The notes under the pieces were generated by a model. That model was not told where the DNA came from. It searched no databases and saw nothing but the letters and a program-made list of their open reading frames with translations. Below, piece by piece: positions 7,101-14,092 of a stretch of 20,141 nt of DNA. Both the position numbers and the translations under genes were made by a program. The stretch covers positions 1-20,141 of the forward strand of contig JBMGUZ010000052.1 in NCBI GenBank assembly GCA_051530055.1, written 5' to 3'. The stretch's first letter is position 1; every line of letters begins with the position of its first letter. The DNA is from Neoechinorhynchus agilis (taxonomy: Eukaryota > Acanthocephala).

Positions 7101-9502
7101 CTATACGAAGAAAGTTTTTTATTTAAAAAATAGCTGTTTGACCCTTCAAAAGAACCCCTACGATATCACGTTAAATTTAAAATAGGGATATAATAGTTGG
7201 ACAAACGGTCTATATGGTTACTCTTGGGATATGATGGTGCACAGTTGGCACACTCAACATATAAAGATAACCTGCTTAGACAAGAAAACAAACAAGACGT
7301 TCTTTATTAAAAAAGACAGTTACACGAGCACTTCTCGATGGAGTTCTCATGCTGACATGATAAAGCAACATGCTGTTTGCATTGCTAGACAGCTAGAGAA
7401 AGATAACGATAAAAAGAATGGACGATATGCAATCTATATGGATATTTGGCGATCAATGAATCACCGATTTGAACAAAGACAAGTCAATCCTCATGTGGAC
7501 ATCTCAACTGCTCCATGGAGTCCCTTTCATCCAAGTGAATGGATAATCCCATTATATCGGAATCTGTCCCATTGGAGACATAAGATTGAATTTATCAGAA
7601 AAGAAGTGGAAAACATGGATAACGGGATTCAAACTACGTTTGTTGCCGATGCTCCTGGTATGCATCAATGTTCGCATTTTAAGCTTCTACTTGTGTTGTT
7701 CAATAGGTCTCACTCTAACCAACTTTATAGAAAATGAAATATCCGCATTATTGGTAGTGCTTGATGGTGAAGTTACAGTTGAAATAATTCAAGATGAAAC
7801 GAATATTACGCTCAACCCGAGGACACATCCATTCAAAATTCCATCAGGACAATTCCATAATGTGCATGTAACTTCCGACTACCCAGCCTGCTATTACTAT
7901 GCGTTTCGAAACACAACTTTTGATATGGTTCAAAAACTTCATGACGGTTTATTTAACTATTCACTGGAAATCTTGAATCATACTAACCACGAAGAAAATA
8001 GCGGTAATGTAACTCTTTGTTTTTTCTTGCTATCTATTTTTTACTTCTAAACAGCGTTTGAAGTGCTCGCCTTAAAATTATGGACCTGTCTTTAATTGGA
8101 TTTTTCTCTCCTTTGAATCTAAATGTCCAATATAGTTCCATAACAGATTTATTATCGAACGGAAAATGGGTGTTTTTTTTATTTCTTGCTTCAAATTTTC
8201 GACGCCTTGCGTCTTCGTCAGGAAGCTTTTTCGGTTATCTAAAAGGGAATCAGAGGAGGGCAACGCTGTCCATGTCCTCTGATTCCTTTTCAGATAACCG
8301 AAGAAAAGCTTCCTGACGAAGGCGTCGAAAATTTGAAGTAACAAATAAATAAAACACCCATTTTCCGTTCGATAATAAATCTGGAATAAAACATGAGGGT
8401 GTTGGGAAAAGAGGCTTTCCATAATTTTATGTCCAATATAGTTTTACAGTTACTTTTATCACTTTAACTCAGTAGTCGTTCTTATCGCTGTGATCTCTGT
8501 GATTGATACAAACTGCAACTTTCTGAGAAACTCATAATAGGAAATATTATTTAAATCATTGAGAGAAAATCGTTCGGGATGATAATCGATCACATCGTAG
8601 AAAACTTTCAAGCAATGGCCGATGTAATAGTTCAATAAAATACTTTTTTGCCGGGGGATTATCGTAGGTGCCACGCTACCGGGGAATGTGCAAAGGAATT
8701 ATCGTTTAGAAGTCTACACCCGCGGTAAATGATTTCTTTTATTAAAGACGTTCTGCGAACTTAGTCGGGTCCATCATCAGTTCTAAAATACAACAACCCG
8801 ACGAGGTTCGAAACGTTTTTTATCCAAATAATCATTTACCGGGCGTAGACTTAAACAATAAATTCCACTTAGAAAAGGATTCTTGGGCGCTGTTTTATCA
8901 ACTGTAGCATATTCTCAATCCATCATCCTTTAATGTTACGTTGTTTCTTGGCAATCTCGTAAAAATTAAAGCATAAGATGATCTCTATCTACTCTTAATC
9001 ATTTTTACGATTTTGTTGAAATCCTTTTGCTTTCATAGAGTCCATCGTTCATGAGTTATTTTTTGTTAAAACCCGTATAGGACAATCAAGGGCCGAAATA
9101 TGGCGCAATATTTTGCCAGCACTTAGTGAAATCCCATTGAGTGATTTTCTGAATGAAGATGAAAATGAACTATTGGAAGTAATCACAGATAATGGAACTG
9201 ACGCCAGTCTCGATAATGAAATAATGGTCATGCTGAACGAGACAATAAATGCAAAATTAGAAGATGAGGAACTAAATGTTTTAAATTTTTTGGAAAACGT
9301 GATGGAAAACGTGGTGGATTTCTTTAAAAATAAGCTTCTAATTTACAAAAGATGGTAAGATCGTACGTTATAAGAGCATCCACAATCTCAAACTGATTTG
9401 TTTAGCATGTATGTGATCTATTACACTATACAATGTATTTTTACCGGAGATTCTTTGGAGAATAAACTTTTCGAAAACTATGATATGCTCCTTAGTGGAT
9501 AG
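4143..9502 (+). CDS. GGCX: Vitamin K-dependent gamma-glutamyl carboxylase, 12 exons, 738 aa
   Basis: Membrane enzyme of the ER that uses reduced vitamin K, CO2 and O2 to turn Glu into gamma-carboxyglutamate on secreted proteins. Exons by hand: 4143-4281, 4328-4486, 4535-4700, 5208-5283, 5336-5442, 5483-5646, 5697-5842, 5887-6006, 7186-7657, 7707-8003, 9081-9354, 9406-9502. All phases agree and give 738 aa (human 758). Family matches in order: SLAVFRILF, VLDIPYERS, DKTSWNNHSYLYGL, SVDSYLRKYKNKSVPRWNY, VYFIAGLKKTETDWLNGYS, SFHCMNSQIFSIGMF, LPYSHFITK, GYNSWTNGLYGYSWDMMVHS, APWSPF, VVLDGEVTVE, KNKLLIYKR. The catalytic-base lysine (human K218) corresponds to K192, and the human C99-C450 disulfide to C74 and C424. 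Start: first ATG, just after a possible splice acceptor (CGCAG, 4123-4127). A poly(A) signal follows at 9531. The C-terminal tail differs from vertebrates. Confidence 0.93.
4641..4898 (+). repeat. Tandem duplication of the end of GGCX exon 3 and the start of its intron
   Basis: 4641-4779 is repeated at 4780-4898 (offset 139 nt). Each copy carries the end of exon 3 (GACGCCAACAGCCAATG followed by GTT) and the same intron start with TTCTTTAAAACAGTAATTAA. In copy 2 the sequence matching TTTACGGTC reads TTTACAGTC, which creates an AG acceptor behind a pyrimidine-rich run. A segment at 4795-4839 (45 nt) then sits between that acceptor and a GT, with both ends in the same phase (2) as the flanking exons. 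Confidence 0.85.
6290..6430 (+). repeat. Degenerate repeat related to 3378-3445
   Basis: Blocks such as TTCGGGTGAGAAT, GAGAATATCCAATTGG, TCGTGGGAATTGGTGTTTATT and repeated TCCGGTCGG / TCCATTCGGGTGGGA echo the sequence at 3378-3445. Internally it looks like several diverged copies of a unit of about 30 nt. The alignment is by eye and the boundaries are approximate. Confidence 0.5.
6491..7026 (+). repeat. Minisatellite, seven units of two lengths
   Basis: Each unit has the core TTCGGTGATATCCCCAATAG, then AAGATTATTGATTTT and ATTGGCGTTATTGTTGGTG. Long units (about 78 nt) carry CATCGAAATCGAAAATGATT; short units (about 69 nt) carry ATCGAAAATGTTT and end in GTGTC instead of GTGAAA. The order is long, short, long, short, long, long, long. 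The last three units are almost identical, which points to recent expansion at the 3' end. Confidence 0.95.
8138..8428. repeat. Foldback element 2, copy B, with 15-nt flanking direct repeats
   Basis: Inverted-repeat core at 8144-8384, closely similar to copy A (3724-3956), plus an extension at 8385-8411 that is the reverse complement of the extension left of copy A. The element is flanked by exact 15-nt direct repeats, ATGTCCAATATAGTT, at 8123-8137 and 8429-8443, which look like a target-site duplication. It lies in GGCX intron 10. Duplications of this length fit insertion by a retroelement-type mechanism better than most cut-and-paste MITEs, which make 2-10 nt. No coding capacity. Confidence 0.85.
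8704..8856. repeat. Foldback element 3 (153 nt) in GGCX intron 10
   Basis: GTTTAGAAGTCTAC, CCCG and GGTAAATGATT on the left pair with AATCATTTACC, GGGC and GTAGACTTAAAC on the right. Inner blocks GACGTTCTGCGAAC and TAGTCGGGT pair with ACCCGAC and GGTTCGAAACGT, leaving a loop of about 24 nt. It is similar in size to foldback element 1 but different in sequence. One arm, read on the minus strand, contains CTGATGATGGACCCGAC. No clear target-site duplication was found. Confidence 0.75.
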
Positions 9503-9530
9503 ATGTATGCGTAGTTGAACAGTGTGAGAA

Positions 9531-9536
9531 AATAAA
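9531..9536 (+). terminator. Poly(A) signal AATAAA of GGCX
   Basis: Canonical AATAAA 29 nt after the GGCX stop codon at 9500-9502. Confidence 0.6.
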
Positions 9537-10164
9537 ACATCTTCTTAAATGGATTGATGAAGTTTTTAAGACAATTAAAAGACTTTTTCAATGAATAGGA
9601 ATTAATTTAGGAATTTTAACGCTATTGGTGGGATTAGGTCAACAAATAACTCTGGTTAATCATATTCGTCCTTCTTGGTCTGGGAGAGCTCAATGAAAAA
9701 TGTACAATCAGTATTCTATAATTGAAACATTATCAAAATATGCGAAAATTTATTATTATGCGATCTTTGATTTTATTTGATTAGATACCAATATTCTGCA
9801 GGTAGCCACTATTAGTTCGCTAGCGGCGCGTGCGGAATCTTTCTAACTCAATGGAGCCCCCATATTTTCGTTTCCTCTGTTATATGGAACGCAATTATTT
9901 TGTAGGTCCATCAATCTATCCTGCAAAAATTATGAAGTTTCATTTTCATCGTTGAAACCTAGGGATTTAACGGACTAGTGCAAAGGAAAAGGTAATCCGT
10001 TGGAGAATGCAGATTAGCGAAAGCTATGAACGTGCTACGTTATCAAAATTCAAATTGCTAATGTTTACATTCAATAAAATGCAATAAAGTTTAGAATCGA
10101 TAAATTTTGATTACAGTGCAGAACTCATGTTTTGGATAGGAATTGAGGATTCGCGATTTAAATA
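9537..10164. other. Intergenic between GGCX and the STRA6-like gene
   Basis: AT-rich with no sustained open frame or repeat. It presumably holds the promoter of the following gene, but no TATA box can be assigned with confidence. Confidence 0.5.
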
Positions 10165-10365
10165 ATGACGAAAAGGAAATTTCACGCATTCAGATTTCGC
10201 AATTCAAAAATACATGGATTGGGTTGCAAACAAAAAAGACTTGAACTATTTATTGGTCTTCTAAATAACGCAAATTTAATTCGTAATCTTGTAATTATTT
10301 TTTTATTTTCATTAGCAAACCTGTTTGTTATTTGGATGACTACTGAGCATCAATCTAAGCCTTAG
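10165..10365 (+). CDS. Small ORF (66 aa) with one membrane segment, upstream of the STRA6-like gene
   Basis: Starts with ATG and reads MTKRKFHAFRFRNSK, then a hydrophobic stretch, LVIIFLFSLANLFVIW (residues about 42-57), ending HQSKP. It ends 29 nt before the ATG of the STRA6-like gene, in another frame. Its end (IRNLVIIFLFSLANLFVIWM) loosely resembles the first membrane segment of that protein (INITFLVLLIFFSNLWIF). It might be an upstream ORF in the leader, a broken N-terminal piece of a paralogue, or chance. No family is recognised. Confidence 0.35.
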   Translation: MTKRKFHAFRFRNSKIHGLGCKQKRLELFIGLLNNANLIRNLVIIFLFSLANLFVIWMTTEHQSKP

Positions 10366-10394
10366 GATCTGAAGTATTCACAATTCAAAATACA

Positions 10395-12632
10395 ATGAAT
10401 GAATCTGGATATCAAGGAACATTTACACTAAAGATCTCAGAGTTCTTCGAAAACGAAAGCGTATTACCCAAATGGAAGTTCAATTTTGCTCAAAAAGCCG
10501 TTGCCAGCACCATAAAGATCATCAACATTACATTCCTCGTCCTCTTAATCTTCTTCAGCAATTTATGGATATTTAAATCCACCAGCGAAAAAATAGATTT
10601 CGCCATTCGGATTCGCTCAAACGAAGATGCATTTAAGTTTATTGACAATATTCAAAGCCAAAAAGGAACAACTTTGTGTTGGCTTGGGCGAATCGACGTC
10701 TTGAGCGAATTCTACAGTATCCAATTGAACAAAATCACCCTATCAATATTCATCGTCTCAATTATCTGGACGTTTTTACTCGCAATTCGTAAGCGAAGAT
10801 GTCAAACAAAAGAGTCGGTTCTTTTCAATCCATTCAGCAAAACAAATAGACTTGAATCAGCTTGCGTATATGGAATCCTGGCAATAGAAATCCTGCACTC
10901 CTTTGAGAAGATTTTGATCGTGACAACAAGAACGCCACAAAGCGGTCCATTACTGGATCTTTTTCGACAAATAGGAATCGTTATTCTGATTGGAACAAGA
11001 TATTTGCCGATTATTATGACATTGGAACTAAATCCAAATGATGTCGTGTGTTCCGGTTCATCGGCTTTGTTCATGTGGACGGAAATGTTCTTTCAAACAG
11101 CACGAGATGCTCAATGTGGTCCCACGGAGCAATCAATAATCCAAATTAAGAAACGAATAGCCGCAATTTCTTCAAACGTGACGCTTAGTCCAGAAAACGT
11201 TAATGGGTTATTTGGCGATTCCGTTCCTCTATCATCAAGTGCCGTAAAGTTCAGAATTCTCAGACAACTTCCTTATTACATATTCGCGTCCCTGCTCGCA
11301 AAAAATCTCTCAACACTCTTCGTGTTCAATATTCTCAGGCTTCGAAGAACCCAGCTATCGCAAATAAGCAATTTTACATTTGTGAAATGGTTTGTGAAAC
11401 GAAACAATGAAGAAAATGAGATAAATTACGTTCAGTGCCTGTTCAAAAAGAAAGATCGCAATAGGAAACAATCTGGGTTTAAGTTCTCAAAGCAGATAAT
11501 TAACCTATGGGCCATTGGATTCGCTTCAATCCACTACTTTACATTCTGGACCATTCAGAATGTAGAAATGCTGACGGATGGAATTTTTCATTTTGTGCAT
11601 TCCTTGATGCTTCCTCTGGTTAATTTTCTTAGTTTTGAGGCCAAGGCAAGAAAGGAAAGTCTTATGGATGAAGTTGTCCGAATTAAACTTCACCGGGATT
11701 TCCGAATTCTGGCAATAATTTGCAGTATTGCTTGTACCATTCAATCGATAGAAGCGATGAGAAGTTATAAAAGACACATGATATCCGCTTTTAAAGGACG
11801 TTTTGAGGAAATCCCAAAACGAAAGCGGTCCGTAAACGCCAACACAATCATAAAAGCTGTTCATTTTCCCGGTTTCATGATTGGATACTTGATATGGGGA
11901 TATTTGATCCTCGTGATGAGTGCGTTTATCCTTTGGCTTCTTATCAGAAGTCTCATCGAGGCACCGATTCCGATCGAAATTGTTCTAAGATGGATCCTTC
12001 CAGTGCTGATCCTCTTCATTCTGAAACTGGTACTCGTTAAACTAATGAGTCGATCAATATTCACAACCAACGAAAATGGAAATCCGTCAATCGAGAACAT
12101 ACAACTCCTTTATGCGTTCAATTTCTTCAATTTCTTCTTTGATTGTTTCATTGGGATGGTTGTTTGTGTTTGGAGAGTCGCTCAGACTACCATTGCGGCT
12201 CTCGTGTTCATGACGAGAATTGATCGAAGTTCGCTAGGACGCGGCCTTGAATGCTACGATAAAGGATTTGCGGCTTATGCCAGTTGGATTCATCTTGAAT
12301 CTCAGCAAACGAATCCGGTGATGCTGGTCTTCTGCCAAATCGTCTCCGGCAAAATCAAAGAACGGCGTTCAATGAGGAACTTTTCTAATGAAAAACTCGC
12401 TCCAAAGCATGGAGCAAATACAAAACTCATTGTCGAGCAAGCAATGGAAAATGTTTCAAGGCGACGACGAGCTCAATTCAGATTTTGTTTGTTGAAAACA
12501 TTAACAAATAATCCTTGGATGGCGCAGTTGAGGAAGCAAAGAAGTCTTGGGGCTCCATCAATATACAAAGAAGATTACAGTCTTCTTTATCAATCAACCA
12601 GTGATAGTGCTGAAATATCAAATTGTAGTTAG
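10395..12632 (+). CDS. STRA6-like (RBP receptor family) multi-pass membrane protein, 745 aa
   Basis: Uninterrupted ORF from ATG to TAG. Vertebrate STRA6 binds retinol-binding protein and moves retinol across the plasma membrane. The C-terminal third matches the family best: residues 571-600 LLYAFNFFNFFFDCFIG then VVCVWRVAQTT, then RIDRSSLGRGLECYDKGF (608-625), the SWIHLESQQTNPVMLVFCQI block (630-649) and FCLLKTLTNNPWMAQLRKQ (697-715), like the human YRNFLRIEASQSHPGVIAFC and TLLHNPSLQAFRK. Hydrophobic segments lie near residues 42-60, 114-131, 156-175, 193-209, 291-312, 370-388, 399-413, 437-451, 492-519, 528-550 and 571-605. Human STRA6 has 667 aa and many exons, whereas this gene has no intron, so retroposition or intron loss is possible. 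The ligand is unknown; invertebrate relatives need not bind RBP. Confidence 0.8.
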   Translation: MNESGYQGTFTLKISEFFENESVLPKWKFNFAQKAVASTIKIINITFLVLLIFFSNLWIFKSTSEKIDFAIRIRSNEDAFKFIDNIQSQKGTTLCWLGRIDVLSEFYSIQLNKITLSIFIVSIIWTFLLAIRKRRCQTKESVLFNPFSKTNRLESACVYGILAIEILHSFEKILIVTTRTPQSGPLLDLFRQIGIVILIGTRYLPIIMTLELNPNDVVCSGSSALFMWTEMFFQTARDAQCGPTEQSIIQIKKRIAAISSNVTLSPENVNGLFGDSVPLSSSAVKFRILRQLPYYIFASLLAKNLSTLFVFNILRLRRTQLSQISNFTFVKWFVKRNNEENEINYVQCLFKKKDRNRKQSGFKFSKQIINLWAIGFASIHYFTFWTIQNVEMLTDGIFHFVHSLMLPLVNFLSFEAKARKESLMDEVVRIKLHRDFRILAIICSIACTIQSIEAMRSYKRHMISAFKGRFEEIPKRKRSVNANTIIKAVHFPGFMIGYLIWGYLILVMSAFILWLLIRSLIEAPIPIEIVLRWILPVLILFILKLVLVKLMSRSIFTTNENGNPSIENIQLLYAFNFFNFFFDCFIGMVVCVWRVAQTTIAALVFMTRIDRSSLGRGLECYDKGFAAYASWIHLESQQTNPVMLVFCQIVSGKIKERRSMRNFSNEKLAPKHGANTKLIVEQAMENVSRRRRAQFRFCLLKTLTNNPWMAQLRKQRSLGAPSIYKEDYSLLYQSTSDSAEISNCS

Positions 12633-12963
12633 ATTTATTTATGCCAATTATTATATCCATTAGTTTAGTATATAATATATTTATCAGTTTATTTTTGAAT
12701 CGGTTAAATTGTTTTCGAATTTGTGTTATCTTTTTAAGTAAAACTTCAAGGATAGGTCTCTGTCTCCGATCGGTCCTCATCTCATGGCGCCCATGTTGTT
12801 TTAATCCATTAATAATTTGGTCACAAAAAGGAGTAACTTATTTGTTTCGAGTAAAGAAATGCTATATAAAAATTACGATGGGAAAAATCCAGCAAATATT
12901 ATCAAAAAGAGAACTCTAAAACTTCATTTAATTACTTATAAAACTAAAATCGCACTCTCGCAA
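12633..12963. other. 3' flank of the STRA6-like gene
   Basis: AT-rich, with no AATAAA close to the stop codon and no further gene. Overlapping short frames on both strands look like chance. Confidence 0.5.
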
Positions 12964-13036
12964 GCCCGCGTGGCCTAATGGTTAAGGCGTCGGTCTCCTA
13001 AACCGAAGATTCTGGGTTCAAGTCCCAGCGCGGGTG
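12964..13036 (+). tRNA. tRNA-Arg, anticodon CCT
   Basis: A 73-nt cloverleaf without intron. Acceptor stem GCCCGCG pairs with CGCGGGT (last pair G-U); D arm GCC/GGC; anticodon stem TCGGT/ACCGA with loop CTCCTAA, anticodon CCT at 12997-12999, which reads AGG (Arg); T stem CTGGG/CCCAG with loop TTCAAGT. The internal promoter boxes are TGGCCTAATGG (A) and GGTTCAAGTCC (B). A clear T-run terminator is not immediate; the first TTTT comes near 13099. Confidence 0.95.
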
Positions 13037-13264
13037 TCGGCGGATGCTCTCCGTTTCAGAGAAAACACTTCCATTTCGTCGCTGAGCGGAAAACATTTAT
13101 TTTCCCATTGAACAAAATTCTCCAGGGTCTCCTTTTGTTGGGTTCAAGTCCCAGCGAGCTGTTGGCTGGTATTTGTCTATCAAAAAACACGTTTATTTTG
13201 TCATTAAACGAAAAATATTTATTTCCCCGTTGAACCAAATCCTCCTGAACCTCTTTTCGTCGAG
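13013..13264. repeat. 126-bp tandem duplication joining the tRNA T arm and the dUTPase 3' end
   Basis: Unit 1 (13013-13138) begins with the T arm of the tRNA and ends with a diverged copy of the last codons of dUTPase. Unit 2 (13139-13264) begins with an orphan T arm and ends with the real dUTPase 3' end. TGGGTTCAAGTCCCAGCG (18 nt) is identical in both. The dUTPase-like parts, for example CATTTATTTTCCCATTGAAC against TATTTATTTCCCCGTTGAAC, are only about 70% alike by eye. Confidence 0.75.
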
Positions 13265-13662
13265 TCTAACTCATAAACTTGAATAGGATCAAATATTCCA
13301 ATCTTTTCTATAATGAGCTGGGCGATTCGGTCTTTTATTCTGACTTTGAAATCTTCTTTACCAAAATTGAACAATAGGACACCGAGTTCCCCTCTATAGT
13401 CAGAATCTACGACGCCGGCACCTACGTCGATTCCGAATTTAAGAGCAAGTCCTGAACGCGGTGCCAAACGGCCGTAGTAGCCGTCCGGAATGCAGACAAC
13501 GAGATCCGTTTTTATTAAAAGACGCCCACCGACTTCAATTGTCGCATCTTCAGCTGAGTAAATATCCAAACCCGCAGAATCGGGACTACCTCGAGTTGGA
13601 AGAGTCGCATTGTCTGATTTTAGGAAAAATCCAAGTCCACGATCATTAGCCTTGTGATTCAT
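13219..13662 (-). CDS. dut: dUTP diphosphatase (dUTPase), 147 aa
   Basis: Homotrimeric enzyme that splits dUTP to dUMP and pyrophosphate, keeping uracil out of DNA and supplying dUMP for thymidylate synthesis. All five family motifs are present in order: I, SPDSAGLDIYSAEDA (residues 26-40); II, GRLAPRSGLALK (64-75); III, GVVDSDYRGELGVLLFN (83-99); IV, RIAQLIIEKI (112-121); V, RGSGGFGSTGK (137-147), the C-terminal arm that closes over the substrate. Length fits eukaryotic dUTPases without a targeting peptide. The start is the ATG at 13660-13662. The gene has no intron and converges on the tRNA-Arg. A broken copy of its first 60 or so codons lies at 17668-17857. It looks like a cellular gene, intact and functional by sequence. 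Confidence 0.95.
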   Translation of the reverse strand: MNHKANDRGLGFFLKSDNATLPTRGSPDSAGLDIYSAEDATIEVGGRLLIKTDLVVCIPDGYYGRLAPRSGLALKFGIDVGAGVVDSDYRGELGVLLFNFGKEDFKVRIKDRIAQLIIEKIGIFDPIQVYELDSTKRGSGGFGSTGK

Positions 13663-14092
13663 CCAAATTCAGCTCTTAAACGCGATCATTTCCAAAAATC
13701 AATCGTTAATCTTCAAGCGCGCGGTATTTTCGATGTAATAAATCATAAAAATGGTTTAAAATTGTCGAATTTTATCAATATAATCACTCATCGATTCAGT
13801 TCTTATTCGGCGATCTTGAGACGCTACTCTGAGCGGCGATATACCTTTAACGGTAGCATTCTCATCAATAGCATCGAAAATTTATTCAGAACGATCTAAA
13901 ATTTTTGTTTCTTCAATTCCAAACATCTACCAATCGCCAAAATGTACATTTTTTTAAGCTATAAAACTTTTCTGAAATCTATCGCAGTAAAGAATATTTT
14001 CTTCTAAGAAAAATTCATCTTTAGCATCAACTTTTTAGCACAGAACTAATTTTAAAAGTTTATTTTCATATATTTCGAAAAATTAAAAAGAA
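13663..14092. other. dUTPase upstream region and flank of the LINE copy
   Basis: The minus strand holds a 40-codon stretch (about 13890-13756) reading IFDAIDENATVKGISPLRVA, faintly ankyrin-like, but with no start or splice signal. The rest is AT-rich with nothing recognised. Confidence 0.35.

Larger units (their letters stand above)
6007..7185 (+). other. GGCX intron 8 (1179 nt) with repeats
   Basis: Bounded by a GTTAGT donor after ITK and an AATAG acceptor before GYNSW. It holds a degenerate short repeat (about 6290-6430) and a minisatellite (6491-7026). Open frames here (6264-6509, 6392-6658) come from the repeats and match no protein. Confidence 0.85.

Noticed and set aside
8078-8422. Open frames on both strands across foldback element 2 copy B
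   Set aside because: They are translations of the inverted repeat and also appear in copy A; they are not genes.
13756-13890. Ankyrin-like last exon on the minus strand upstream of dUTPase
   Set aside because: Only about 40 codons with weak resemblance, no acceptor at its edge and no further repeats nearby.
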